64,000 nucleotides of DNA, taken from positions 186,001-250,000 of the forward strand of contig NZ_CBVI010000001.1 of NCBI RefSeq assembly GCF_000513195.1, written 5' to 3'. Position 1 is the first letter of the stretch. Every line of letters starts with the position of its first letter. The notes beneath the pieces were generated by a model. That model was not told the origin of the DNA, did not search any database, and saw nothing but the letters and a program-made list of their open reading frames with translations. The stretch is from Bacteroides timonensis. Lineage in GTDB: Bacteria; Bacteroidota; Bacteroidia; Bacteroidales; Bacteroidaceae. Shown piece after piece: positions 17,181 through 26,011 of this stretch. The position numbers were made by a program, and so were the translations under genes.

Positions 17181-18182
17181 ATGATAGAAAAACTGATTGT
17201 TCTTGAGGATATCGATCCGGTTATCTTTTACGGTGTGAATAACGCCAATATGCAGTTGATAAAAGCTTTGTACCCCAAACTGCGCATTGTTGCACGCGGC
17301 AATGTCATCAAAGTGTTGGGAGATGAAGAAGAGATGTGCGCATTCGAAGAAAACATTACCAAGCTGGAAAAATACTGCGCCGAATACAACTCATTGAAAG
17401 AAGAGGTGATTATCGACATCATCAAAGGAAATGCACCGCAAGCAGAAAAATCGGGTAACGTCATCGTATTCAGCGTGACAGGCAAACCGATCATCCCCCG
17501 CAGTGAAAATCAGCTTAAACTGGTAGAAGGTTTCGCCAAGAACGACATGGTATTTGCCATAGGTCCTGCCGGTTCGGGAAAGACATATACTGCCATTGCC
17601 CTTGCCGTACGTGCCCTCAAAAATAAAGAGATCAAGAAAATCATCCTCAGTCGCCCCGCCGTGGAAGCCGGTGAGAAGCTTGGATTCCTGCCCGGTGACA
17701 TGAAGGATAAGATAGACCCGTATCTGCAACCGTTGTATGATGCCTTGCAGGATATGATTCCGGCTGCCAAGCTGAAAGAATACATGGAACTGAACGTCAT
17801 TCAGATTGCTCCCCTCGCCTTTATGCGCGGAAGGACGTTGAATGATGCAGTCGTAATTCTGGATGAAGCGCAGAACACCACTACCCAGCAGATCAAGATG
17901 TTCCTCACCCGCATGGGTATGAACACCAAGATGATCGTAACGGGAGATATGACACAGATCGACCTGCCCTCTTCCCAGACTTCGGGACTGGTACAGGCAC
18001 TCCGCATCCTGAAAGGTGTGAAAGGCATCAGCTTTGTGGAACTGAACAAGAAAGATATTGTGCGTCACCAGTTGGTAACCCGCATTGTAGATGCCTACGA
18101 GAAATTCGAAGCAGCTACAAGAGACAAGCTACGAGCTACAAGTAAGGGGACAGCAATAAGCAGTGAAAAGAAAATAATATAA
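17181..18182 (+). CDS. PhoH-family ATPase
   Basis: A cytoplasmic P-loop ATPase of the PhoH family, often linked to RNA metabolism. Walker A GPAGSGKT is at residues 128-135 and Walker B VVILDEAQN at about 227-235; an N-terminal KH-like segment precedes the ATPase core. The last 20 or so residues after YEKFEAA look unrelated to the family: they are encoded by the inverted repeat GCTACAAG...AGCTACGAGCTACAAG (18111-18142) and the following spacer. The stop TAA abuts the next ATG (18180-18185). Confidence 0.92.
   Translation: MIEKLIVLEDIDPVIFYGVNNANMQLIKALYPKLRIVARGNVIKVLGDEEEMCAFEENITKLEKYCAEYNSLKEEVIIDIIKGNAPQAEKSGNVIVFSVTGKPIIPRSENQLKLVEGFAKNDMVFAIGPAGSGKTYTAIALAVRALKNKEIKKIILSRPAVEAGEKLGFLPGDMKDKIDPYLQPLYDALQDMIPAAKLKEYMELNVIQIAPLAFMRGRTLNDAVVILDEAQNTTTQQIKMFLTRMGMNTKMIVTGDMTQIDLPSSQTSGLVQALRILKGVKGISFVELNKKDIVRHQLVTRIVDAYEKFEAATRDKLRATSKGTAISSEKKII
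18127..18142 (+). repeat. Left inverted repeat of the four-helix-bundle cassette
   Basis: AGCTACGAGCTACAAG lies inside the 3' end of phoH. Its exact reverse complement is at 18569-18584. Related sequence occurs at 23125-23213. Confidence 0.85.
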
Positions 18183-18575
18183 ATGGGAGAAATTAGGACG
18201 CATAAAGATTTAAAAATATGGCAAAAGAGTATTGAGTTAGTCATATCAGTCTATGAATTAACCAAGCAATACCCTAAAGAAAAACTATATGCTATAACTA
18301 ATCAAATCAGAAGATGCGTTACATCAATCCCGGCTAATATTGCAGAAGGTTCAGGCAGAAAAAATAAAGCAGAATTTATGCAATTTTTATATATTTCTTT
18401 AGGCTCGGCAAGCGAATTGGAAACATTCCTTATTATCTCAGAGAAATTACATTATATAACTTCTGAAGAATATGCTAATAGTTCAAATGCCCTAAATGAA
18501 ATAATAAGAATGACTTGTGGTCTAATAAACTCATTAAAAATAAACAATACGAGCGCAGCCTCTTGTAGCTTGTAG
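18183..18575 (+). CDS. Four-helix-bundle protein (S23/IVP family)
   Basis: The 130-residue protein begins MGEIRTHKDLKIWQKSIELV and has KEKLYAITNQIRRCVTSIPANIAEGSGRK, the hallmark of the S23/intervening-sequence four-helix bundle family. The founding members are encoded in intervening sequences of 23S rRNA genes, and the Avd protein of diversity-generating retroelements is a distant relative. Function here is unknown; nucleic-acid binding is plausible. Base composition is clearly more AT-rich than its neighbours, and the last residues (SAASCSL) are encoded by the flanking inverted repeat, so the gene looks inserted. Confidence 0.88.
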   Translation: MGEIRTHKDLKIWQKSIELVISVYELTKQYPKEKLYAITNQIRRCVTSIPANIAEGSGRKNKAEFMQFLYISLGSASELETFLIISEKLHYITSEEYANSSNALNEIIRMTCGLINSLKINNTSAASCSL

Positions 18576-18584
18576 CTCGTAGCT
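18569..18584 (-). repeat. Right inverted repeat of the four-helix-bundle cassette
   Basis: CTTGTAGCTCGTAGCT is the exact reverse complement of 18127-18142 and overlaps the stop of the four-helix gene. Confidence 0.85.
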
Positions 18585-18597
18585 AAAGAACTGTAAT

Positions 18598-19542
18598 ATG
18601 AAAGCATTAACAAAAACTGATTTCAATTTTCCGGGACAGAAAAGTGTGTACCACGGAAAAGTACGCGATGTTTATAACATCAATGGTGAAAAGCTGGTTA
18701 TGGTAGCAACTGACCGTATCTCCGCATTCGACGTTGTTTTGCCGAAAGGCATTCCTTTCAAAGGACAAATGCTGAATCAGATTGCAGCCAAATTCCTGGA
18801 TGCTACTACTGATATCTGTCCCAACTGGAAGACAGCTACACCCGACCCGATGGTAACGGTGGGTGTGATGTGCGAAGGTTTTCCCATCGAAATGATTGTA
18901 CGCGGTTATCTTTGCGGTAGCGCATGGCGTACTTACAAAAGCGGTGTACGCGAAATCTGTGGTGTAAAGTTGCCCGAAGGAATGAAGGAAAACCAGAAGT
19001 TCCCCGAACCCATCATCACCCCGACTACGAAAGCTGAAATCGGTGAACACGACGCAGACATTTCAAAAGAAGAAATCCTTGCTAAAGGCCTGGCTACTCC
19101 CGAAGAATATGCCGTATTGGAGAAATACACCATGGCACTCTTCAACAGAGGAACCGAGATCGCGGCAGAACGTGGTCTGATTCTGGTAGATACGAAGTAT
19201 GAATTCGGTAAGCACAACGGTACTATTTACCTGATGGATGAAATCCATACACCGGACTCCAGCCGTTACTTCTACTCTGAAGGTTATCAGGAACGCTTTG
19301 AAAAAGGCGAAGCCCAGAAACAACTTTCTAAAGAATTCGTTCGCGAATGGTTGATGGACAATGGTTTCCAAGGCAAAGAAGGACAACAAGTTCCGGAAAT
19401 GACAGACGAAATCGTAACTTCTATCAGTGAGCGTTACATTGAACTGTACGAGCATATCACCGGAGAGCAATTCGTGAAGGAAGATACCAGTAACATTGCT
19501 TCACGTATCGAGAAAAACGTAACGGAATACTTAAATAAGTGA
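18598..19542 (+). CDS. purC: SAICAR synthase
   Basis: Catalyses the ATP-dependent joining of CAIR and aspartate in purine synthesis. The family features are visible: [11 protein letters not shown] (residues 19-29), [12 protein letters not shown] (about 39-50), [14 protein letters not shown] and LVDTKYEFG, which contribute nucleotide and substrate binding. At 314 aa it is the long form typical of Bacteroidetes and yeast. It starts 14 bp after the inverted repeat, in a region where the original phoH-purC spacer seems to have been interrupted. Confidence 0.96.
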   Translation: MKALTKTDFNFPGQKSVYHGKVRDVYNINGEKLVMVATDRISAFDVVLPKGIPFKGQMLNQIAAKFLDATTDICPNWKTATPDPMVTVGVMCEGFPIEMIVRGYLCGSAWRTYKSGVREICGVKLPEGMKENQKFPEPIITPTTKAEIGEHDADISKEEILAKGLATPEEYAVLEKYTMALFNRGTEIAAERGLILVDTKYEFGKHNGTIYLMDEIHTPDSSRYFYSEGYQERFEKGEAQKQLSKEFVREWLMDNGFQGKEGQQVPEMTDEIVTSISERYIELYEHITGEQFVKEDTSNIASRIEKNVTEYLNK

Positions 19543-19550
19543 TAAACGGC

Positions 19551-19593
19551 TTAGTGATAAGTAATTATAGGTTTATTAATCACTTATCACTAA
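19551..19593. repeat. Intergenic hairpin between purC and ubiE
   Basis: TTAGTGATAAGTAATTA and TAATCACTTATCACTAA are complementary at 16 of 17 positions. The 18-mer TAATCACTTATCACTAAC recurs exactly at 58797-58814, so this is a dispersed repeat. Confidence 0.7.
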
Positions 19594-19611
19594 CCACTAA
19601 ACACTATCAAC

Positions 19612-20349
19612 ATGGATTACCCACAGGAGCATATCAAACCCTACGGTGAGGACGGAAAGAAGAGTGAGCAGGTAGAAGAAATGTTCGACAACATTGCTCC
19701 TGCTTATGATAAGCTGAACCATACCCTTTCATTAGGCATCGACCGCAGTTGGCGCCGGAAAGCGATCAATTGGTTAAAGCCTTTCCAACCGAAGCGCATC
19801 ATGGACGTAGCCACCGGTACAGGTGACTTCGCCATTCTTGCCTGTCGCGAGTTGCAGCCTGACGAACTGATAGGCACCGACATCTCAGAGGGAATGATGG
19901 ACGTGGGACGTAATAAAGTAAAACAGGCGCACCTCTCGGACAAAATTACCTTTGCCCGGGAGGATTGCACCTCTCTCTCATTTGCCGATGACACGTTCGA
20001 TGCTGTAACCGTAGCGTTCGGTATCCGCAACTTCGAAGGGTTGGACAAAGGGTTGACGGAAATGTGCCGCGTGCTGAAAACCGGAGGACATCTCGTCATT
20101 CTGGAACTCTCCACACCGGACCGTTTTCCGATGAAACAACTTTTCACCATCTACTCCAAAGTAGTCATCCCCCTGCTCGGCAAATGCCTGTCAAAAGACA
20201 ATAGTGCTTACACCTACCTGCCCCAAAGCATCCGTGCTTTCCCGCAAGGCGAAGTGATGCAGGAAGTTATTCGCAAAGCAGGTTTCAGTCAGGTTAATTT
20301 CCGCAGACTGACATTCGGTATATGCACTCTTTATACTGCGACTAAATAG
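19612..20349 (+). CDS. ubiE: Demethylmenaquinone methyltransferase
   Basis: SAM-dependent methyltransferase of menaquinone biosynthesis (also called menG). The SAM-binding motif DVATGTGDF is at residues 65-73, and the family signatures [17 protein letters not shown] (32-48) and [12 protein letters not shown] are clear. It acts at the inner face of the membrane and supports anaerobic fumarate respiration. No ubiquinone is expected in Bacteroides, so the menaquinone role is the relevant one. Confidence 0.95.
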   Translation: MDYPQEHIKPYGEDGKKSEQVEEMFDNIAPAYDKLNHTLSLGIDRSWRRKAINWLKPFQPKRIMDVATGTGDFAILACRELQPDELIGTDISEGMMDVGRNKVKQAHLSDKITFAREDCTSLSFADDTFDAVTVAFGIRNFEGLDKGLTEMCRVLKTGGHLVILELSTPDRFPMKQLFTIYSKVVIPLLGKCLSKDNSAYTYLPQSIRAFPQGEVMQEVIRKAGFSQVNFRRLTFGICTLYTATK

Positions 20350-20356
20350 AATGATA

Positions 20357-20407
20357 GGATGGTAAGATGATAACATGTTAAGATTCAATGTTATCATCCT
20401 ACCATCC
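20357..20407. repeat. Long hairpin between ubiE and aroE
   Basis: Arms of 20 nt (20357-20376 and 20388-20407) match at 19 positions, with an 11-nt loop. A further CCACCATTTTACCATTAC copy-like tail follows. It may act as a terminator or RNA-processing site, without a T-run. Confidence 0.65.
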
Positions 20408-20455
20408 CACCATTTTACCATTACTATATTATTGACATAGCACACTAAGAGAATT

Positions 20456-21202
20456 ATGCAGAAATACGGTTTAATAGGCTATCCGCTGAAACATTCGTTT
20501 TCCATCGGATATTTCAATGAAAAGTTCAAATCGGAGAATATCGACGCCGAATATGTAAACTTTGAAATACCCAACATCAATGACTTTATGGAAGTCATAG
20601 AGGAAAATCCCAACCTCTGCGGACTTAATGTGACCATCCCGTACAAGGAGCAGGTCATCCCCTTTCTTGACGAACTGGACAAAGATACCGCAAAGATCGG
20701 CGCAGTGAACGTCATCAAAATCATCCGCCAGCCGAAGGGAAAAGTAAAGCTTGTCGGCTACAACTCGGATATTATAGGTTTTACGCAGTCCATTGAGCCT
20801 TTACTGCAACCCCATCACAAGAAGGCGCTGATTCTGGGTACAGGCGGTGCCTCCAAAGCCGTCTATCGCGGACTGGCCAATCTGGGCATCGAAAGCATAT
20901 TCGTATCGCGTACAAAAAAGGAATCGTCTTACCTCACTTATGACGAACTGACACCGGAGATCATGCAGGAATATACTATTATCGTAAACTGTACACCCGT
21001 AGGCATGTATCCTAAGGTGGATTTCTGTCCGGATATTCCTTATGATCAATTAACTCCCAACCATTTACTCTACGATTTGTTATATAATCCCAATGAAACC
21101 CTTTTCATGAAAAAGGGAGAGGCTCACGGCGCCGTTACTAAAAACGGGCTGGAAATGCTGTTATTGCAAGCATTTGCCGCATGGGAAATATGGAACAAAT
21201 AG
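20456..21202 (+). CDS. aroE: Shikimate dehydrogenase
   Basis: NADPH-dependent reduction of 3-dehydroshikimate in aromatic amino acid synthesis. The N-terminal substrate domain has YPLKHSFSIGYFN and NVTIPYKEQV with the catalytic Lys; the nucleotide domain has LGTGGASKAVYRGL (glycine-rich loop). The C-terminal KNGLEMLLLQA is also conserved. Length 248 aa is slightly short but complete for Bacteroidetes. It lies 18 bp before the next gene. Confidence 0.94.
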   Translation: MQKYGLIGYPLKHSFSIGYFNEKFKSENIDAEYVNFEIPNINDFMEVIEENPNLCGLNVTIPYKEQVIPFLDELDKDTAKIGAVNVIKIIRQPKGKVKLVGYNSDIIGFTQSIEPLLQPHHKKALILGTGGASKAVYRGLANLGIESIFVSRTKKESSYLTYDELTPEIMQEYTIIVNCTPVGMYPKVDFCPDIPYDQLTPNHLLYDLLYNPNETLFMKKGEAHGAVTKNGLEMLLLQAFAAWEIWNK

Positions 21203-21219
21203 AGTGAAAGGAAGGAAAG

Positions 21220-22170
21220 ATGAAGAAAGGTATCAAGTACAGTCTGCTCGGACTGTTAGCAGTTATCATGATTGCCCTCACAGGTGCGAGTTTCTACATG
21301 CTCGGCTACTCGCTGAGACCGGAGTACAACAAAGGGAAAGATATTCCCGGCTCCTACGAGTATATACTCAGCGAGTACCCGCAAATCAAGCCTTGGATAG
21401 ATAGTTTGCAAACTGTCGGTGCTTTACGTGATACCTTTATTATCAACCCTGACGGGGTGCAACTGCATGCCATTTACGCAGCCGCCCCCGAACCTACCCA
21501 CAAAACAGCCGTCATCGTGCATGGTTATACGGACGATTGCATCCGTATGCTGATGATAGGTTACCTTTACAACAAAGATTTAAAGTATAACATTCTGCTG
21601 CCCGACCTGCAGAATCAGGGATTAAGTGGAGGCCCTGCCATTCAAATGGGTTGGAAAGACCGGCTGGACGTATTGCGCTGGATGGACATTGCCAACGATA
21701 TTTACGGCGGAAATACCCAAATGGTAGTACATGGCATCTCTATGGGTGCCGCCACCACTATGATGGTATCCGGTGAGCCTCAACAACCTTTTGTGAAATG
21801 TTTTGTGGAGGATTGCGGTTATACCAGCGTATGGGACGAATTCTCCTACGAGTTGAAAGGACAATTCGGACTGCCTCCTTTCCCGTTGATGTACACCACC
21901 AGCTGGCTGTGCAACGCGAAATACGGCTGGAACTTCAAGGAAGCTTCTTCGCTGAATCAGATCAGGAAATGCAAACTGCCGATGTTCTTCATTCATGGCG
22001 ATGCAGATACATACGTACCCACCTGGATGGTATATCCTCTCTACGAGGCAAAATCGGAACCTAAAGAATTGTGGCTTGCCCCCGGTGCCACACACGCCAT
22101 GTCCTACAAGGATCACCCGGAGGAATACACCAAACGTGTGAAGAATTTTGTAGGAAAATACATCTATTGA
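21220..22170 (+). CDS. Membrane-anchored alpha/beta hydrolase
   Basis: An N-terminal membrane helix (residues 7-30) is followed by an alpha/beta hydrolase domain: VIVHGYTDD oxyanion region, nucleophile elbow GISMGA with the catalytic Ser, FIHGDADTYVP with the Asp, and GATHAMSY with the His. Such proteins are esterases or peptidases of unknown substrate that face the periplasm. It is the last part of the aroE transcript or starts a new one with the TPM gene. Confidence 0.88.
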   Translation: MKKGIKYSLLGLLAVIMIALTGASFYMLGYSLRPEYNKGKDIPGSYEYILSEYPQIKPWIDSLQTVGALRDTFIINPDGVQLHAIYAAAPEPTHKTAVIVHGYTDDCIRMLMIGYLYNKDLKYNILLPDLQNQGLSGGPAIQMGWKDRLDVLRWMDIANDIYGGNTQMVVHGISMGAATTMMVSGEPQQPFVKCFVEDCGYTSVWDEFSYELKGQFGLPPFPLMYTTSWLCNAKYGWNFKEASSLNQIRKCKLPMFFIHGDADTYVPTWMVYPLYEAKSEPKELWLAPGATHAMSYKDHPEEYTKRVKNFVGKYIY

Positions 22171-22208
22171 TGTGATTTTTCCTATATTCGCCACACAAAT
22201 ACATTAGT

Positions 22209-23114
22209 ATGAAAAGATTAATCTCCATAAGTTTATTCCTATGCCTGCTGCTATCCATGCAGGCACAGAAGGTCTATACTACAGACAATATCCCCAAAGT
22301 ACATCTTCAGAACAAAATGCGCTATGTCTGCAATCCGGACGGCATCCTCTCTCAGGCTGCCTGCGACAGCATCGACCGTATGCTGTATGCATTGGAACAA
22401 CAGACCGGCATTGAGACAGTAGTTGCCGTAGTTCCGTCTATCGGTAATGATGATTGCTTTGACTTTGCACACCGCCTGCTCAATGAATGGGGTGTGGGAA
22501 AGAAAGAAAAGAATAATGGTCTGGTCATTCTTCTGGTGACCGACCAGCGCTGCATCCAGTTCTATACAGGTTATGGACTGGAAGGAGATCTGCCCGATGC
22601 CATCTGTAAACGTATCCAGACGCGCGACATGATTCCTTATCTGAAAGATGGTAACTGGGATGCGGGTATGGTTGCCGGTGTGCGTGCCGTATGCGGCAGA
22701 CTGGACGGTAGCATGGTGAATGATACAGATGATGAAGAAGACATTTCCTTCTTCGGCATTCTGGCAGCAGTTATCGGATTCTTTGTTGTTGCCGGAGGAA
22801 TCGGTTGGATGGCAGCACGTGCCGCAAGCAAATGCCCCAACTGCGGACAGCACAAATTGCAACGTACCAGCAGCAAAGTGGTTTCACGGATCAACGGAGT
22901 AAAAACGGAAGATGTTACCTACACTTGCCGCAACTGCGGACACAAGGTAGTACGCCGCAAACAGTCGTATGATGAAAACTATCGCGGAGGTGGCGGAGGA
23001 GGTCCGGTCATCTTTGGCGGTGGCGGAGGCTTCGGCGGAGGAGGCGGTGGCTTCAGCGGAGGCAGCTTCGGTGGAGGTATGGGAGGTGGCGGAGGTGCCG
23101 GTTCCCGATTCTGA
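22209..23114 (+). CDS. TPM-domain protein (YgcG-like)
   Basis: The signal peptide (to about MQAQ at 20-23) precedes a TPM domain (residues about 30-165; GLVILLVTDQRCIQFYTGYG is typical). A membrane segment (IAAVIGFFVVAGGIGWM), a four-Cys zinc ribbon (CPNCG ... CRNCGH) and a glycine-rich tail of about 50 residues follow. TPM proteins in plants help photosystem II repair; the bacterial role is unclear. It is paired with lemA, a common pairing in Bacteroidetes. Confidence 0.88.
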   Translation: MKRLISISLFLCLLLSMQAQKVYTTDNIPKVHLQNKMRYVCNPDGILSQAACDSIDRMLYALEQQTGIETVVAVVPSIGNDDCFDFAHRLLNEWGVGKKEKNNGLVILLVTDQRCIQFYTGYGLEGDLPDAICKRIQTRDMIPYLKDGNWDAGMVAGVRAVCGRLDGSMVNDTDDEEDISFFGILAAVIGFFVVAGGIGWMAARAASKCPNCGQHKLQRTSSKVVSRINGVKTEDVTYTCRNCGHKVVRRKQSYDENYRGGGGGGPVIFGGGGGFGGGGGGFSGGSFGGGMGGGGGAGSRF

Positions 23115-23120
23115 GAGTTG

Positions 23121-23213
23121 AAACTCTCAGAGTGACAAGCTACGGGCTACAAGCTACAAGTGCCTTTGGTATCACAGCGTAGCAACTCGTAGCTTGTAGT
23201 TCGTAATTTGTAG
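23121..23213. repeat. Palindromic repeat related to the 18.1 kb inverted repeats
   Basis: ACAAGCTACGGGCTACAAG on the left and CTCGTAGCTTGTAGTTCGT on the right form an imperfect inverted pair with no gene between. The shared core is CAAGCTAC, as at 18127-18142. Confidence 0.7.
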
Positions 23214-23247
23214 CTAATTAATAATAATCATTTAATAAAAGAAAAGT

Positions 23248-23829
23248 ATGAAGAAATCAACTATTATCATTCTTGTTGTTTTAGCTCTCCTCGTCATTTG
23301 GGGTGTCACTGGTTATAACGGACTGGTAACTATGGATGAAAACGTAAGCGGACAATGGTCAAACGTTGAAACACAATATCAACGCCGTGCCGACTTGATT
23401 CCGAATCTGGTTAATACGGTAAAAGGATACGCTTCTCATGAAAAAGAAACTTTGGAAGGTGTGGTAGAGGCCCGCAGCCAGGCTACTCAAATAAAAGTAG
23501 ATGCTAATGATCTGACTCCGGAAAAATTGGCTGAATACCAGAAAGCTCAAGGTGCGGTAACTTCTGCATTGGGTAAGTTGCTTGCCATTACTGAGAATTA
23601 CCCCGATTTGAAAGCAAACCAGAATTTCCTGGAACTGCAAGCTCAATTGGAAGGTACTGAAAACCGTATCAACGTGGCACGTACCAACTTCAACAATGCA
23701 GCAAAGAACTTCAATACTGCCATCCGCCGCTTCCCGAAGAACATTCTTGCAAGTCTGTTCGGTTTCGAAAAGCGCGCTTACTTTGAAGCTTCCGAAGGAG
23801 CTGAAACAGCACCGCAGGTACAGTTCTAA
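23248..23829 (+). CDS. lemA: LemA-family protein
   Basis: The single N-terminal membrane helix (residues 5-20) and the following helical domain with WSNVETQYQRRADLIPNLVNTVKGY are typical of LemA, a coiled protein with its bulk outside the cytoplasm. AYFEASEGAETAPQVQF is the usual family end. The biochemical role is unknown. It is next to the TPM gene and ends at a strong terminator. Confidence 0.94.
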   Translation: MKKSTIIILVVLALLVIWGVTGYNGLVTMDENVSGQWSNVETQYQRRADLIPNLVNTVKGYASHEKETLEGVVEARSQATQIKVDANDLTPEKLAEYQKAQGAVTSALGKLLAITENYPDLKANQNFLELQAQLEGTENRINVARTNFNNAAKNFNTAIRRFPKNILASLFGFEKRAYFEASEGAETAPQVQF

Positions 23830-23869
23830 GTATATTCCTACCGTAACAAACGGTTCTATAAAAAACAAT

Positions 23870-23920
23870 CCCTTCCTGGAAACTCTTTTAGATGCGAGCT
23901 TCCAGGAAGGGGTACTTTTA
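23870..23920 (+). terminator. Terminator after lemA
   Basis: CCCTTCCTGGA and TCCAGGAAGGG form an 11-bp stem with a 20-nt loop, followed by TACTTTTATGTTTT. Confidence 0.8.
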
Positions 23921-24053
23921 TGTTTTAAGATTATTCATGTTTCACAAGTTCAACTTGCTAGTTTTAATTTGTAAATATCACATATATGGCTCAGTTCCTC
24001 AGACCTGTTAATAATGCGAATCAGGAGTTGAATATGTTCACTTTTGACGGGTT

Positions 24054-24333
24054 ATGAGCTAAATTGATACGCGGACGACGCGGACAAGGCGGACAAACAC
24101 GGATTTTTATTTTTCATCTGCAGATGACGCAGATAACGCTGATGCCTTTTTATCTTCCGTTAAACATAGCGCAGCTTTAAAAGATCGGCGTTATCTGCGT
24201 TATCTGCGGATGAAAAGTTACTTGCACATCGAAGGGAACCAACGGTCAGCGAAGCTAAATCTTACTCCGCGTTCGTCCGCTCTATCAGCGTCGTCCGCGT
24301 ACCCATTCTCCTCTAAATTATCATTTAGCTCAT
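24054..24333. mobile_element. MITE-like element with nested inverted repeats (280 bp)
   Basis: The ends ATGAGCTAAATTGAT... and ...ATCATTTAGCTCAT are inverted repeats, followed inward by GC-rich CGCGGACGACGCGGA copies on both sides. Nested inside is a second hairpin (24112-24144 with 24182-24215) of the TCATCYGCAGATAACGC family, also found at 39800-39881. No protein is encoded. A 63-bp form lies at 618-680. Confidence 0.75.
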
Positions 24334-24397
24334 TACTATCGGGAAAGGAAGAAAACAAATAATCTTTTCCCGACACGTTGGAAACAGAAATTATGCT

Positions 24398-24405
24398 TAC
24401 CTTTG
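24398..24405 (+). promoter_or_regulatory. -7 box for the Rpn-type gene
   Basis: TACCTTTG matches TAnnTTTG, 25 bp before the ATG at 24430. Confidence 0.45.
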
Positions 24406-24429
24406 TGCGTAAGCAGAAAAACATAAGTT

Positions 24430-25314
24430 ATGGAACAGAAAGATAGATATATACGTTTTGATTGGGCTGTGAAACGTTTGCTGCGCAACAAGGCCAACTT
24501 CGGCGTCCTCGAAGGCTTCCTCACCGTGTTGCTGGGTGAGCCTATCCGCATCGTCGAGATACTGGAAAGCGAGGGCAACCAGCAACGTGAAAACGAGAAG
24601 TTCAACCGTGTGGACATTAAGGCACGCAATAGCAAGGATGAAATCATCATCGTTGAGGTGCAGAACACGCGCGAAATATACTATCTGGAGCGTATCCTCT
24701 TCGGCGTTGCCAAGGCCATCACGGAGCATATCGAACTAGGAGAACTTTACTCGGAAGTGAAGAAAGTGTACTCCATCAGCATTCTCTATTTCGACATTGG
24801 CAAGGGCAACGATTACTTGTACCACGGCCAGAACTCCTTTGTGGGCGTGCATACAGGCGACTTTCTGGAGGTCACCACCAAAGAAAAAGACGCTATCGTG
24901 CGCAAGCTTCCCGCCGAAATCTTCCCCGAATACTTCCTGATTCGGGTGAATGAGTTCAATAAGGTGGCCGTCACCCCACTTGAGGAATGGATAGAGTATC
25001 TGAAAACCGGCATCATCCGCCCCGACACGAAAGCTCCCGGACTGGAAGAAGCACGCCGCAAACTGATTTATTACAATATGGACAGGTCGGAACAACTGGC
25101 GTATGACGAACATATCAATGCCGTGATGATTCAGAATGATGTGCTGAGTACGGCGGCAGCGGAAGGAAGACAGGAAGGCAGACAGGAAGGCAGACAGGAA
25201 GGCAGAGCAGAAGAGAAAATAGAGAACGCCCGAACAATGAAATCCTTGAATATCTCCTCCGAAATCATCCACCAGGTGACGGGTTTACCCATCAAAGACA
25301 TAGAAAAATTATAA
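24430..25314 (+). CDS. Rpn-family PD-(D/E)XK nuclease / transposase-like protein
   Basis: The protein starts with the family pattern DRYIRFDWAVKRLLRNKANFG and carries a PD-(D/E)XK nuclease core: Asp in KFNRVDIKAR and ExQ in IIIVEVQNTRE. Rpn proteins promote recA-independent recombination in E. coli. The C-terminal part has a GRQE unit repeated three times, encoded by a 12-bp tandem repeat at about 25168-25206, a known length-variable feature of this family. It sits beside the MITE-like element and is bounded by a terminator. Confidence 0.9.
   Translation: MEQKDRYIRFDWAVKRLLRNKANFGVLEGFLTVLLGEPIRIVEILESEGNQQRENEKFNRVDIKARNSKDEIIIVEVQNTREIYYLERILFGVAKAITEHIELGELYSEVKKVYSISILYFDIGKGNDYLYHGQNSFVGVHTGDFLEVTTKEKDAIVRKLPAEIFPEYFLIRVNEFNKVAVTPLEEWIEYLKTGIIRPDTKAPGLEEARRKLIYYNMDRSEQLAYDEHINAVMIQNDVLSTAAAEGRQEGRQEGRQEGRAEEKIENARTMKSLNISSEIIHQVTGLPIKDIEKL
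25168..25206 (+). repeat. 12-bp tandem repeat in the Rpn-type gene
   Basis: The unit GGAAGRCAGACA-like GGCAGACAGGAA is repeated about three times and encodes GRQE repeats, keeping frame. Confidence 0.8.
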
Positions 25315-25339
25315 ATAGCCACAAGATACTATTCATTTT

Positions 25340-25386
25340 CGTCTCGCCCGATTTTCGTTTTATGAAAAGCAGGCGGGGCGTTCTAT
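25340..25386 (+). terminator. Terminator after the Rpn-type gene
   Basis: CGCCC and GGGCG arms with an inner TTTTC / GAAAA stem, followed by TTCTATTTTAT. Confidence 0.6.
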
Positions 25387-25435
25387 TTTATAGCGGTTAA
25401 TTCAAAACTGAAAAGGAACTAAATACTGAGCAATG

Positions 25436-25996
25436 CTATCTCAAATCCGATATTGCCTCCTTCAATTCCTTTATCCCGCTCCATGCTTTGAGAAACAAAC
25501 GGATCCCAATCAACAACCCGACGACAAGCCCAGTCCAGGCACCTATCAATATATAGCGATCACCCATTTGGGACATATCCCATATCATGCTTGCCAGCAA
25601 AGGTATGCCACACAACACACTTACAGCTATTCCCACTTTGAAAGATATCCGGAAACGACTTTCCGCCAGACACACTTCACGTACAGTCATCTTCAGGCAA
25701 TCAATCTTCCTTAGCAGCAACATCCACGTAAGTTGCCGGGCGAGTATCACAACTACAAACATAAACAACAATATCCACGTCAGTACACTGAAATCATATA
25801 CTTGATTGCGCACCATAGCCCAGGCAAAAAGAGGCAAAAAGAGAATAAGGCACGTAAGCCGCAGATAGAGACGCTCTTCCATCTGTTTTACCTTATTCTT
25901 TACAGTCTTATTCAATAGTTTACAGTGTCCCATCTCCAGTTTTCCCAGTCTTTCTTCCATATCATTCCAATCCCTTTTCAAATCTTCCAGTTCCAT
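25436..25996 (-). CDS. Membrane protein, sigma-factor partner (186 aa)
   Basis: The N-terminal 45 residues are charged (MELEDLKRDWNDMEERLGKL) and cytoplasmic; four hydrophobic helices follow. I do not recognise a named family. It lies 15 bp downstream of an ECF sigma factor on the same strand, where Bacteroidetes often place an anti-sigma or sensing membrane protein, so that role is a reasonable guess only. No anti-sigma FecR-type motif is visible. Confidence 0.75.
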   Translation of the reverse strand: MELEDLKRDWNDMEERLGKLEMGHCKLLNKTVKNKVKQMEERLYLRLTCLILFLPLFAWAMVRNQVYDFSVLTWILLFMFVVVILARQLTWMLLLRKIDCLKMTVREVCLAESRFRISFKVGIAVSVLCGIPLLASMIWDMSQMGDRYILIGAWTGLVVGLLIGIRLFLKAWSGIKELKEAISDLR

Positions 25997-26011
25997 ATTC
26001 TATCTCCTCCT

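Noticed and set aside
24054..24333. Insertion sequence with its own transposase
   Set aside because: No coding frame fits inside; the neighbouring Rpn-type gene has its own promoter and terminator outside the repeat ends.
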